Source: Chryseobacterium aureum
GTDB taxonomy: Bacteria; Bacteroidota; Bacteroidia; Flavobacteriales; Weeksellaceae
Direction: 5' to 3'
NCBI RefSeq assembly: GCF_003971235.1
Contig: NZ_CP034661.1
Coordinates: forward strand, 2,356,001-2,420,000
DNA length: 64,000 nt
Shown here: piece by piece, positions 41,575 to 49,863 of the stretch
How the letters are laid out: each line of letters opens with the position of its first letter
Numbering within the stretch: the stretch's first letter is position 1
Program-made: the position numbers and the translations under genes
Notes under the pieces: model-generated
The model's database searches: none
The model's input: the letters and a program-made list of their open reading frames with translations, nothing else
What the model was told of the DNA's origin: nothing

Positions 41575-42510
41575 TTACAGTAAACTTTTAAATTTTACAA
41601 AAACCGGAAAGTGATCACTATATCCTCCTAAATACCGTGTACCAGCATATGTTCGGAAAGGTCGGCCTTCAAAATTCCTGGTTCTGCTGCGGATTTTTTC
41701 AGAATTGAATACATGCGCATCCTGAAAAGCCAGCGTCTTATTGTCAAGTAATGATTTTGACATTATGATCTGATCATACAACAGTCCAGATTTATAATGA
41801 AAAGTAGAATAATTTCTTGTAGAAAACAATTGCTGAAAAGGGTTCGTTAAAACCTTCTCATGGTTATTGTCATAGAGAATCTGTACTAAATCTTCATCAT
41901 CCGGGTTTTCGTTGAAATCTCCGCACAAAATGACATGCTCTTTATCTGCATTTACAATTTTCATAATCCGTTCCCGGATCTCATTCATTATAAAGGTCCT
42001 TTTGGGTTTATTAATATCTTTTTCTCGCTTAGAGGGAAGATGGGCGATAAAGACATTGATAATTTCCCCTTTATATTTTATTTTTGAAAAAAGTACGTCC
42101 CTAGTTGTGTCGTAATTTCCTGTGTTTTTATTTATTATTTCAAAAAAGAAAGTAATGGTTTCAGAATCTATAACCTCTACTTTACTTTTATCATATAACA
42201 TGGCTACATCCACTTTTCTTTCGTCCATGGAATTATAATGCACAATTCCATATTCCGAATTGAAGGGTTCCATCTCCACGAGATCTTCCAGAACTTTTCT
42301 TCCGGAAACTTCAGACAATCCAATCATAAATGGCAATACGCCCTGATCTTCTTTCATTAACTGAAATACGTGAGAGATTTTAAACAGCTTGTTTTTATAT
42401 CTCTTTTCATCCCAATTCCTCAGTCCTGACCGTGTAGGATCTAATTTGTGGACAGGTTTCGGATCGGGTAAAAATAAATTTTCAACATTATAAAAAGAGA
42501 ACAGCTCCAT
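41575..42510 (-). CDS. Endonuclease/exonuclease/phosphatase (EEP)-family hydrolase
   Basis: The 311-residue protein has the EEP-superfamily layout. SFYNVENLFLP opens the domain (Asn/Glu metal site). FMIGLSEVSGRKVLEDL and VFIAHLPSKREKD follow (the latter corresponds to the catalytic histidine). VILCGDFNENPDDEDLVQIL gives the D/N pair, and GGYSDHFPVFVKF closes with the SDH motif. These proteins cleave phosphodiester or phosphomonoester bonds; DNA, lipid or nucleotide substrates cannot be told apart. No signal peptide is visible. The next 377 bases upstream are empty of genes. Confidence 0.87.
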   Translation of the reverse strand: MELFSFYNVENLFLPDPKPVHKLDPTRSGLRNWDEKRYKNKLFKISHVFQLMKEDQGVLPFMIGLSEVSGRKVLEDLVEMEPFNSEYGIVHYNSMDERKVDVAMLYDKSKVEVIDSETITFFFEIINKNTGNYDTTRDVLFSKIKYKGEIINVFIAHLPSKREKDINKPKRTFIMNEIRERIMKIVNADKEHVILCGDFNENPDDEDLVQILYDNNHEKVLTNPFQQLFSTRNYSTFHYKSGLLYDQIIMSKSLLDNKTLAFQDAHVFNSEKIRSRTRNFEGRPFRTYAGTRYLGGYSDHFPVFVKFKSLL

Positions 42511-42887
42511 CTACATTAATTTTCTTTACTTTAATTTATATATGCTCTTTTTTTAACGCTGTAAATTTATTGTTTTTTTTTCAAATTCTATTGATTCACC
42601 TTATAAAAGAAAATCAATTATCATTAAAAACAGTTCAAATATAATAAAAATACTAATGATACCACATATAATGAATCAATTTTTCAACAATTAGAGAGTT
42701 TTAACATATTAATCAAAATTGAGACAATACATTAAATCTCCGATTATTAAATAAATATTATCATATAAAATCAAAAATATTAATATTTTTTAATGTTTAA
42801 TAAAAATATAACAAATTTTATTCCATTTACCTGCATTATAAACAGAATAATCTCGATACAAAAAAACGGATTACTTTGTACTCATTC
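42511..42887. other. 377-base extremely AT-rich intergenic stretch
   Basis: I see only A/T runs, no hairpin longer than six pairs and no ORF of note. It separates the EEP gene from the trmD-NDH pair and presumably holds the EEP promoter, for which a TAGAATTTG-like match is only approximate. Confidence 0.6.
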
Positions 42888-43562
42888 TTATTCCAGTAAA
42901 TCCGGTCGTCTTTCTTTGGTGATGCGTACTGCTTCATCATGACGCCACTCCTCAATCTTACCGGAATTACCGCTCAGTAGAATTTTAGGAACATCCAGTC
43001 CTTTATAACTCTCCGGTCTGGTATAGATGGGCGGCGAAAGAAGATCATCCTGAAAGCTGTCTGTGAGAGCACTCTGTTCGTCATTCAAAACTCCCGGAAG
43101 CAGTCTTATCACTGAATCGGCAAGAACACAGGCTGCCAGCTCACCTCCTGTAAGAACGTAATCGCCTATAGAAATTTCTTTTGTAATATGAAGATCCCTT
43201 ACTCGCTGGTCTATTCCTTTATAGTGGCCGCAAAGGAAAATCAGATTCTCTTTTATAGAAAGTGTATTGGCTATTTTCTGATTCAGGGTAACGCCATCCG
43301 GAGTCAGGTAAATAACCTCGTCATAATTTCTTTGGGACTTAAGCTCTGAGATACATTTATCCAGCGGCTCTATCATCATTACCATTCCTGCACCGCCTCC
43401 GTAGGGTTCATCATCAACCTGTCTGTGCTTATTGATTGCCCAGTCTCTCAGCTGATGAAAATGTACTTCTGCCAGTCCTTTATCCATTGCTCTTTTTAAA
43501 ATAGAAGCCTTGAACGGACTCTCCATTAATTCCGGAAGTACGCTTATTATGTCAATTCTCAT
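42888..43562 (-). CDS. trmD: tRNA (guanine-N1)-methyltransferase
   Basis: TrmD methylates G37 of tRNA to prevent frameshifting. The 224-residue SPOUT enzyme starts [26 protein letters not shown] and has [23 protein letters not shown]. The knotted SAM site [54 protein letters not shown] is complete. [22 protein letters not shown] and [22 protein letters not shown] close the protein. Its ATG overlaps the end of the dehydrogenase gene by four bases, so the two are probably translationally coupled. Confidence 0.96.
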   Translation of the reverse strand: MRIDIISVLPELMESPFKASILKRAMDKGLAEVHFHQLRDWAINKHRQVDDEPYGGGAGMVMMIEPLDKCISELKSQRNYDEVIYLTPDGVTLNQKIANTLSIKENLIFLCGHYKGIDQRVRDLHITKEISIGDYVLTGGELAACVLADSVIRLLPGVLNDEQSALTDSFQDDLLSPPIYTRPESYKGLDVPKILLSGNSGKIEEWRHDEAVRITKERRPDLLE

Positions 43563-44821
43563 TGTAATGTTCCGTTTTTCTTAGTAGGTATAATAATTAA
43601 TCTTAAAGACGAATCTTTGTTGATATAGCTCCACATCCAGTTGAAGAATATGGCCAGCTTATTTCTAACGCTCAAAATTAGCATTAAATGGAGAAACATC
43701 CAGAAATACCACGCCAAAAATCCCTGAAATTTTATAAATGGCAGATCCACTACGGCTCTGTGCTTCCCAATAGTTGCCAGTGAGCCTTTATCATCATACT
43801 CATATTCTTTCCATTCGCTCTGCGTTCTCTTCAATAGATTTTTTCCTAAATTTTTAGCCTGATTAATGGCTACGTTGGCTACCTGAGGGTGTCCTTGCGG
43901 ATATTTGGGTGTTTCCATATAGGCAATATCCCCAATAGCATAAATATTATCATACCCCTTTATTGTATTATACCGATCTACGATATATCTGTTTCTTATT
44001 AATTTTTCTTCCGGGAAACCTCCTACCACATTTCCTGTAACCCCGGCCGCCCAGATCACATTGTTGGATGGTATTTCTTTTCCGCTTTTCAGATGAACTT
44101 TATCACCGTCGTACTCCGTTACCACTTCTCCGCTCATAAAAGTTACCCCAAGGTCTTTGAGGTATTTTTCAGATTTTTCCTGAGCTTCGCTGCTCATTAC
44201 GGCGAGTGGTTTTTCTGTAGAGCTCACGAGAATAATTTTCAGATGATCAAAATTCATGTAAGGATAATCTCTTGGAAGGATGTCTTTTTTCATTTCAGCA
44301 AAAGCACCTGCCAATTCCACTCCTGTAGGCCCGCTTCCTACGATTACGATATTCCAGTTTCCGTCATCGCTGCGGCTTTTTTCGATAATCAGCTTTTCGA
44401 AAGTCATCAGGACATGATTTCTGATACTGATGGCCTCCTGGGTATTTTTCATTCCGAAAGCTTTTCCTTCGAGATCTTTATTTCCGAAAAAATTAGTTTT
44501 ACAGCCCGTAGCAATGATGAGCTTATCATAGGTAAATTCTGCTTCGTCAGTAATGACTTTATTGTTGGCAGGGTCTATTTCCTTCACCTCTGTCATCCGG
44601 AACTGCGTGTTTCTGGACTGCTGAAAAATCTTTCTGAAGGGAAAAGAAATGTTGGAAGGTTCTATCCTTCCTGAGGCTACCTGATAAAAAAGCGGCTGAA
44701 ACATGTGGTGGTTCATCCGATCCAGAACAATAACCTTTTTGTTCTTGTTATTTAACGTTTTTGCAAGCTGCAGCCCCGCAAATCCTCCTCCAATAATGAT
44801 GATTTTTTCGCGTGTTTCCAT
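43559..44821 (-). CDS. NADH dehydrogenase-like FAD oxidoreductase (NDH-2 type)
   Basis: The 420-residue flavoprotein starts [35 protein letters not shown], a Rossmann FAD site. It contains [24 protein letters not shown] and [23 protein letters not shown] (NAD(P) site). [10 protein letters not shown] and [37 protein letters not shown] follow. The C-terminal hydrophobic stretch ([18 protein letters not shown]) would anchor it in the inner membrane. It likely passes electrons from NADH to menaquinone without proton pumping. ATG 44821 is chosen; upstream codons are in the promoter. A TAAATTTG box lies seven bases away. Confidence 0.93.
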   Translation of the reverse strand: METREKIIIIGGGFAGLQLAKTLNNKNKKVIVLDRMNHHMFQPLFYQVASGRIEPSNISFPFRKIFQQSRNTQFRMTEVKEIDPANNKVITDEAEFTYDKLIIATGCKTNFFGNKDLEGKAFGMKNTQEAISIRNHVLMTFEKLIIEKSRSDDGNWNIVIVGSGPTGVELAGAFAEMKKDILPRDYPYMNFDHLKIILVSSTEKPLAVMSSEAQEKSEKYLKDLGVTFMSGEVVTEYDGDKVHLKSGKEIPSNNVIWAAGVTGNVVGGFPEEKLIRNRYIVDRYNTIKGYDNIYAIGDIAYMETPKYPQGHPQVANVAINQAKNLGKNLLKRTQSEWKEYEYDDKGSLATIGKHRAVVDLPFIKFQGFLAWYFWMFLHLMLILSVRNKLAIFFNWMWSYINKDSSLRLIIIPTKKNGTLQ

Positions 44822-44827
44822 AATACA

Positions 44828-44835
44828 CAAATTTA
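44828..44835 (-). promoter_or_regulatory. -7 promoter box of the NDH-2-like gene
   Basis: On the minus strand TAAATTTG ends six bases before the ATG at 44821. Confidence 0.6.
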
Positions 44836-44870
44836 CTGATTTTATTTTAGCATTTCGTAGTGAAAAAAGT

Positions 44871-44878
44871 TAGTTTTG
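44871..44878 (+). promoter_or_regulatory. -7 promoter box of the GH25 gene
   Basis: TAGTTTTG, nine bases before the ATG at 44888. The two divergent promoters share a 66-base gap. Confidence 0.6.
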
Positions 44879-44887
44879 CAAAACTTT

Positions 44888-45751
44888 ATGACACCTAAAA
44901 AGTACACCAAAAAAACTGCCAAACGAATCCACAAAACAAGACGGAAGAACTATTTTTTCCGCAGATGGGTGATATTGGCGATATTAATTATAGCATTGGC
45001 AGGAACAGGGCTTTATCTAAGACAATCCGTCAGCTATTATTATGCGCTGTACTTTAATAAATTCAGACATAAAAAACTTCACAACAGCGAAAAGGAATCC
45101 TTAAGAATCCAGAGAATACTCAGCAGCAATCTTGATAAAACGTATGGTTTTGATGTTTCCCATTATCAGAACAGGGAAGATATCAAATGGGACAGCCTGA
45201 GTATCGGAAATAAAACCATTCCGTTAGAATTTGTTGTGATGCGTGCTACCATGGGAAACCGAAGTGCCGACAAACATTTCGATGAATTCTGGGAAAGCGC
45301 CAAAAAGCACGATCTCATCCGGGGTGCCTACCATTTTTACAGGGCTGACGAGGATCCTGTCATTCAGGCAAACAATTTTCTGGAGAACGTAAAACTGGAA
45401 AGCGGCGATCTTCCACCGATTCTTGATATCGAAAAAATACCTAAGCGTAAAACGAATAAAAAGTTAATTGAAGATCTGAAAGTATGGTGTAAAATAGTTG
45501 AGGACACATATGGTGAAAAACCTATTATCTATACCTATTATCACTATTACAAAGACTTTCTGAAAGGCGAGTTTGATAATTATCCGCTGTGGCTGGCCAA
45601 TTATAATGATGTGCCTTCTCCTTCACCTGATGACCAGTGGGATTTCTGGCAGTTTACGGAAAACGGGATTGTGCATGGCATTAATGCCAAAGTAGACCTT
45701 GATATTTATAATGGCAGCTCCTGGTCGTTGAGAAGACTTACACTGGATTAG
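44888..45751 (+). CDS. Membrane-anchored GH25 lysozyme-like glycoside hydrolase
   Basis: The 287-residue protein has a basic N-terminus and one membrane segment (VILAILIIALAGTGLYL, ~30-47). A GH25 domain follows: TYGFDVSHYQNREDIKWDSL, FVVMRATMGNRSADKHFDEFWESAKKHDLIRGAYHFYRADEDPVIQANNFL and the catalytic LPPILDIEKIP (DxE). IIYTYYHYYKDFLKGEFDNYPLWLANY and WDFWQFTENGIVHGINAKVDLDIYNG close it. GH25 enzymes hydrolyse peptidoglycan glycan strands between MurNAc and GlcNAc. Anchored to the inner membrane, it would act in the periplasm, perhaps in wall remodelling. ATG 44888 follows the promoter box. Confidence 0.9.
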   Translation: MTPKKYTKKTAKRIHKTRRKNYFFRRWVILAILIIALAGTGLYLRQSVSYYYALYFNKFRHKKLHNSEKESLRIQRILSSNLDKTYGFDVSHYQNREDIKWDSLSIGNKTIPLEFVVMRATMGNRSADKHFDEFWESAKKHDLIRGAYHFYRADEDPVIQANNFLENVKLESGDLPPILDIEKIPKRKTNKKLIEDLKVWCKIVEDTYGEKPIIYTYYHYYKDFLKGEFDNYPLWLANYNDVPSPSPDDQWDFWQFTENGIVHGINAKVDLDIYNGSSWSLRRLTLD

Positions 45752-45870
45752 AGGAAAGAAAGGGTGATGGAAGCAGGAAGATGGAAGCTAATACAAACCG
45801 TAGAATTTCACTTCATAATTAGCCTTCGCATCAGCTTGCTGATAAAGCTTCCAGCCTCATTCTTCCGGAT
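45752..45870. repeat. Heptad-type intergenic repeat
   Basis: The left arm ATGGAAGCAGGAAGATGGAAG (45767-45787; 7-base units) faces AGCTTCCAGCCTCATTCTTCC (45846-45866). This copy lies between convergent genes. Confidence 0.7.
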
Positions 45871-45871
45871 A

Positions 45872-46384
45872 TTAAAGAATATTCATCACTTCTTCCCAGG
45901 AATGAACTCTTTTGTAAGTATCATTTTCAATCAATTCATTATGCGGCTGAGTGAATATAAGCCTTTGTCCTTCAAAATGATCAAGATTTTTAGGATAATC
46001 ATCAATCATGACATCACCGGACACTACTCTTTTGCTGCCGCAAAGAACAATTTGCTCCCAGGTAATGAACGGGAAATGCTCTGCCAGCCAGTCGTATTTT
46101 TCTCTCAGGCTGTTGGGAAACTCCATTCCGGCAGATACGATATAAAGTTCATATTTATTATTCAGATATGCTATGGCCTCCCGGCTTCCTTTCATTACGG
46201 GTAAGGTTCTAAAAAATCCTACCTCATTCACGTGTTTTTTTCCGTTGGGAAAAGATTCTATTTCAGACTTGCCGGCCAAATCACTGATTTCAATTTCTCT
46301 TCCGGTATCTCTTTTTTCAAATTGTACCAGCTGATGATATACATCCGCCATTACCCCATCCATATCGACAATAACTTTTTTCAT
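45872..46384 (-). CDS. 5'(3')-deoxyribonucleotidase (NT5C-type HAD phosphatase)
   Basis: The 170-residue HAD-family protein opens KKVIVDMDGVMADVYHQLVQFE, with the DxD nucleophile pair (DMD) and the NT5C cap region. VNEVGFFRTLPVMKGSREAIAYLNNKYELYIVSAGME gives the Ser/Thr motif II. VVSGDVMIDDYPKNLDHFEGQRLIFTQPHN carries the DD motif. NT5C-type enzymes dephosphorylate deoxynucleoside monophosphates and help control dNTP pools. Substrate preference is inferred from the family only. Confidence 0.85.
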   Translation of the reverse strand: MKKVIVDMDGVMADVYHQLVQFEKRDTGREIEISDLAGKSEIESFPNGKKHVNEVGFFRTLPVMKGSREAIAYLNNKYELYIVSAGMEFPNSLREKYDWLAEHFPFITWEQIVLCGSKRVVSGDVMIDDYPKNLDHFEGQRLIFTQPHNELIENDTYKRVHSWEEVMNIL

Positions 46385-46543
46385 TATTTCAATCAGGTTT
46401 TTAAATTACTATTCTGAGTGTGTCCTTTTTGGCAGATCAAATTTACTGATTAGTTTTTGCAGATCATGGCCCCAGTCTATTAAAAAATTATAAATATTCA
46501 TTTTTATAAAAGGGGTTCCGGAAAATCTTAGGCTACATTTTCG

Positions 46544-46551
46544 TATTTTTG
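46544..46551 (+). promoter_or_regulatory. -7 promoter box of the ABC-F gene
   Basis: TATTTTTG, 39 bases before the ATG at 46591. No clear -33 was found. Confidence 0.45.
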
Positions 46552-46590
46552 CGGTTCTATTCAAAATTAAAATCAAACCATTAATTTCCA

Positions 46591-48483
46591 ATGAATTACG
46601 TTTCTGCAGAAAATCTTACCAAATCTTACGGCATCAAAGTTTTGTTTGAAAACATTTCTTTTCACATCAATGAAGGAGATAAAATAGCTATTGTTGCCAA
46701 AAACGGAAGTGGAAAATCTACCCTTCTGAAAATATTAATGGGTAAAGAAATTGCAGACAGCGGAACTGCAATCATCAATAAAGATATCCAGGTGGTATTA
46801 TTTGACCAGGAAATTCATTATGATCCTAAACTGAGTATAGAGGAATTTATGATGACACTGGATTCTGACCCTATTCTTGCGCTTAAGAATTATCACCAAT
46901 CTCTTCATTCTACAGATCATAATTTTATTGAAAAAGCCCTGGCTGATATGGAAGTCCATAAAGCATGGGATCTGGAAAATGAAATGAAACAAATTCTTTC
47001 CCAGCTTAAGATTACGGATCTGGATGCCAAAATGGGAACCCTTTCCGGAGGACAGATCAAGCGTGTAGCACTGGCTAAACTTTTAACAGAAACGAGAGCT
47101 GAACACAGACACACCCTCCTTATCATGGACGAACCTACCAACCACCTGGATGTGGATATGGTAGAGTGGCTTGAAAATTACCTGAACAAAGCAAAAATAA
47201 CGTTACTGCTTGTAACCCACGACCGATACTTTCTGGACAGTGTCTGTGATATAATCTGGGAAATGGAAGACAGAAACCTGTATGTTCACAATGGTTCCTA
47301 TGCTACTTATCTTGAGAACAAAATGATCCGTGAAGAAAATCTTAATGCTACTATTGACAAAGCCAACAACCTTTACAGAAAGGAGCTTGAATGGATGAGA
47401 AGGCAGCCGAAAGCCAGAACCACGAAATCAAAAAGCAGAATTGACGCTTTCTACGAAACTGAAAAAGTAGCGAAAACCGACACCAGAAAAGACGGTCTGG
47501 AACTGGATTTCGAAATGAAACGTCTGGGAAATAAAATTCTTGAACTTAAAAACATTGATAAAAGTTTTGGTTCCAAAGTGCTTTTAAAAGATTTCAGCTA
47601 CCAGTTTCAGCGCGGTGAAAAAGTGGGAATCATTGGAAAAAACGGAGCCGGAAAATCTACCCTGCTTAATATTATTCAGGGGCTTGAAAAGGCTGATAAA
47701 GGAGAAATTGAAACCGGAGAAACGATTTCTTTCGGTTATTTTGCCCAGAAAGGTCTTACTTATAAAGAGGATGAACGTGTGATTGATTTCATTAAAGAGA
47801 TTGCAGAATTTTATCCTTTAGCCAATGGAAGAAGTCTTTCTGCCTCTCAATTCCTAAGATTATTTTTATTTGATGATCAGACACAGTACTCTCCTATTTC
47901 CAAGCTTTCCGGAGGTGAAAAGAGAAGACTTCACCTGATGTATATTTTATATCAGAACCCTAATTTCCTGATTTTTGATGAACCTACGAACGACCTGGAC
48001 CTTCCTACCCTGACAGTTCTTGAAAACTTCCTTCAGCAGTTCCAGGGATCACTGATTATCGTTTCTCACGACAGGTATTTCATGGACAGAATTGTGGATC
48101 ATGTTCTGGCTTTTGAAGGAGATGGAAAAATAAGAGATTTTGTAGGAAATTTCTCAGAATACAGAGAGGCAAGAAGCCGCGAAGAAGCGTTAGAAAAAAA
48201 TACAGCAGTAAAACCTGAACCTGTAAAAGAAACTGCTCCTGCAGCTGAAAACAATTCATCTTCAGGCGTTAAAAGAAAACTAACCTTCAAAGAGCAGAGA
48301 GAACTGGAAACGATTGAAAAAGAAATGCCCGAGTTAGAAGACCAGCGCTCCAAAATCCTTGATCAGCTTAACAATGAAGCTGATTACGAGAAGATCGCCA
48401 AACTTTCCGCAGACCTTGAAACCGTTTCAGAAAAACTGGAGAACCATGAAATGAGATGGCTGGAACTTCAGGAAATCCTTTAA
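46591..48483 (+). CDS. ABC-F family ATPase (Uup-like)
   Basis: The 630-residue protein has two ABC ATPase domains and no membrane segment, which defines ABC-F translation factors. Domain 1 has AKNGSGKSTLLKILMG, LSGGQIKRVALAKLL and LLIMDEPTNHLDVDMVEWLE. Domain 2 has GKNGAGKSTLLNIIQG, LSGGEKRRLHLMYIL and FLIFDEPTNDLDLPTLTVLE. Both have a His switch (THDRYF, SHDRYF). The linker carries the P-site-tip-like helices, and the C-terminus a coiled coil (KEQRELETIEKEMPELEDQR...) like Uup. Members act on the ribosome or, for Uup, on replication-related processes. Confidence 0.93.
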   Translation: MNYVSAENLTKSYGIKVLFENISFHINEGDKIAIVAKNGSGKSTLLKILMGKEIADSGTAIINKDIQVVLFDQEIHYDPKLSIEEFMMTLDSDPILALKNYHQSLHSTDHNFIEKALADMEVHKAWDLENEMKQILSQLKITDLDAKMGTLSGGQIKRVALAKLLTETRAEHRHTLLIMDEPTNHLDVDMVEWLENYLNKAKITLLLVTHDRYFLDSVCDIIWEMEDRNLYVHNGSYATYLENKMIREENLNATIDKANNLYRKELEWMRRQPKARTTKSKSRIDAFYETEKVAKTDTRKDGLELDFEMKRLGNKILELKNIDKSFGSKVLLKDFSYQFQRGEKVGIIGKNGAGKSTLLNIIQGLEKADKGEIETGETISFGYFAQKGLTYKEDERVIDFIKEIAEFYPLANGRSLSASQFLRLFLFDDQTQYSPISKLSGGEKRRLHLMYILYQNPNFLIFDEPTNDLDLPTLTVLENFLQQFQGSLIIVSHDRYFMDRIVDHVLAFEGDGKIRDFVGNFSEYREARSREEALEKNTAVKPEPVKETAPAAENNSSSGVKRKLTFKEQRELETIEKEMPELEDQRSKILDQLNNEADYEKIAKLSADLETVSEKLENHEMRWLELQEIL

Positions 48484-48640
48484 TAATGATGAATGATGAA
48501 TGAATTCAATGAGTTGGAGAGTTTTAGGGTTTGAGTGTAAATGAGTTAGGATTTCTAATCACAACTACGATTAACCTTGAACTTTAAACCTTACACTTTG
48601 AATTCATTCATCATTCATAACTCATCATTTATAATTGAAT
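48484..48640. repeat. Heptad-type intergenic repeat with 21-base inverted arms
   Basis: The left arm at 48489-48509 is the exact reverse complement of 48598-48618. The units are 7-base repeats such as AATGATG on the left and ATTCATC, ATTCATA, ACTCATC, ATTTATA on the right. The middle has further 7-base units (ACCTTGA, ACTTTAA, ACCTTAC, ACTTTGA). It lies between convergent genes and overlaps the end of the oxidoreductase gene. Confidence 0.85.
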
Positions 48641-49684
48641 GATTCTTTCTTCTTTTGCACTTTGCAGAGAAGCATCAATGATTTTCATATTCTGAATAAT
48701 TTCTTTTCCCGGAGACGGCAAAGCATATCCGAAAACGATATGTTCATAAATCTTCTGGTAGTAGTCCATATAATTTCCTGCTTCACTGGAAGTCAGCATT
48801 CTTTCTGTTTCGGAATTTTCATTCAGGAAGTTTAGAATCCCATCCGATTCTTGTAATGGCTGTGTCCATTCTTTCCCATATTCAGGGATAGCACCTGCCA
48901 CCAGTTCATTTTCCTGGTTATCTGTTCTTTCCTGTAAGAAACTTCCCCTGTCACCATGAATCGTGTAAGCATAATGGTCTTCTTTACTGAAAACCGATGT
49001 TTTTAGTCTCACTCTCAGATCATCCTTATAGAAAAGGAGGATTTCAAAATAATCGTTGGCAAATTCTTTTCCTTTCATGGAAAATACGTCTGCAAACAAT
49101 TTTTCAGGATATCCAAAATATTGTACGGCCTGATCCACAAGATGGGCTCCCAGATCATGAAGTGAACCTGAACCCGCCTGTTCCGGACTTTCCTTATGCT
49201 GTTTTCCACTGGGTGTGGTACGGAATCTGTCAAAACGGATCTCAGCTTCTTTAATGTTTCCTATTGTTTTATCATTTAACAGCTTTTGAACCTGTAAATA
49301 ATCACGGTCAAATCTTCTGTTCTGATAAACACTCAGGAACAGTCCTTTTTCTTCAGCCAACTGCACCAGCTCTTCCGCTTCAGAAACATCTACCGTAAAA
49401 GGCTTTTCCACAATAATATTTTTCCCGGCCTCCAGCGCTTTTTTCGCATATTCATAATGGGTCTGAACCGGAGTATTAATGATCACCAGCTCTACATCTG
49501 CATCCTGAAGCATTTCTTCTACAGAACGGTAAATCGTTGCTTCCGGATATTTTTCTTTTGAATCTTCCTTACTTCTTTCTACCACAGCAGAAATGTAGAA
49601 TCCCGGATGTTCCTTTAAAAAAGGAGCATGGAACACTTTTCCACTCATTCCAAAGGCACAAAGCCCTGCTTTTACCAATTGCAT
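48629..49684 (-). CDS. Gfo/Idh/MocA-family NAD(P)-dependent oxidoreductase
   Basis: The 351-residue protein begins MQLVKAGLCAFGMSGKVFHAPFLKEHPGFYISAVVER. This is a Rossmann-like nucleotide site, with GMSGKVFH in place of the usual GxGxxG. It continues VELVIINTPVQTHYEYAKKALEAGKNIIVEKPFTVDVSEAEELVQLAEEKGLFLSVYQNRRFDRDYL, where EKPF carries the conserved catalytic lysine. The C-terminal domain holds GSGSLHDLGAHLVDQAVQYFG with the conserved His. These enzymes oxidise or reduce sugar-like substrates. Start is the ATG at 49684; an upstream in-frame ATG at 49711 is possible. Confidence 0.9.
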   Translation of the reverse strand: MQLVKAGLCAFGMSGKVFHAPFLKEHPGFYISAVVERSKEDSKEKYPEATIYRSVEEMLQDADVELVIINTPVQTHYEYAKKALEAGKNIIVEKPFTVDVSEAEELVQLAEEKGLFLSVYQNRRFDRDYLQVQKLLNDKTIGNIKEAEIRFDRFRTTPSGKQHKESPEQAGSGSLHDLGAHLVDQAVQYFGYPEKLFADVFSMKGKEFANDYFEILLFYKDDLRVRLKTSVFSKEDHYAYTIHGDRGSFLQERTDNQENELVAGAIPEYGKEWTQPLQESDGILNFLNENSETERMLTSSEAGNYMDYYQKIYEHIVFGYALPSPGKEIIQNMKIIDASLQSAKEERIIQL

Positions 49685-49775
49685 ATTAAAATTTTTAACA
49701 AATATATTCATAAAAAATTCTCTTTTTCCTGGTCTAAAGGAGGTATAGAAATAATCCATGCCATTATTATCGAAA

Positions 49776-49791
49776 TATGATTTAAATCATA
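49776..49791. promoter_or_regulatory. 16-bp palindrome upstream of the siderophore receptor
   Basis: TATGATTTAAATCATA is a perfect palindrome, ending 31 bases before the -7 box of the receptor gene. It has a Fur-box-like AT-rich character but does not match the GATAATGATAATCATTATC consensus well. It could bind an iron-responsive or another dimeric regulator. Confidence 0.45.
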
Positions 49792-49822
49792 AAATTATTT
49801 TTATCTATTCTAAACAAATACT

Positions 49823-49830
49823 TACTTTTG
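49823..49830 (+). promoter_or_regulatory. -7 promoter box of the receptor gene
   Basis: TACTTTTG, 33 bases before the ATG at 49864. Confidence 0.55.
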
Positions 49831-49863
49831 CGCTTATTTAAAATTGTTCTACATAAAAATAAA

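Noticed and set aside
44093..44674. 193-codon plus-strand ORF antisense to the NDH-2-like gene
   Set aside because: It is antisense to a well-supported flavoenzyme gene and has no recognisable domain.
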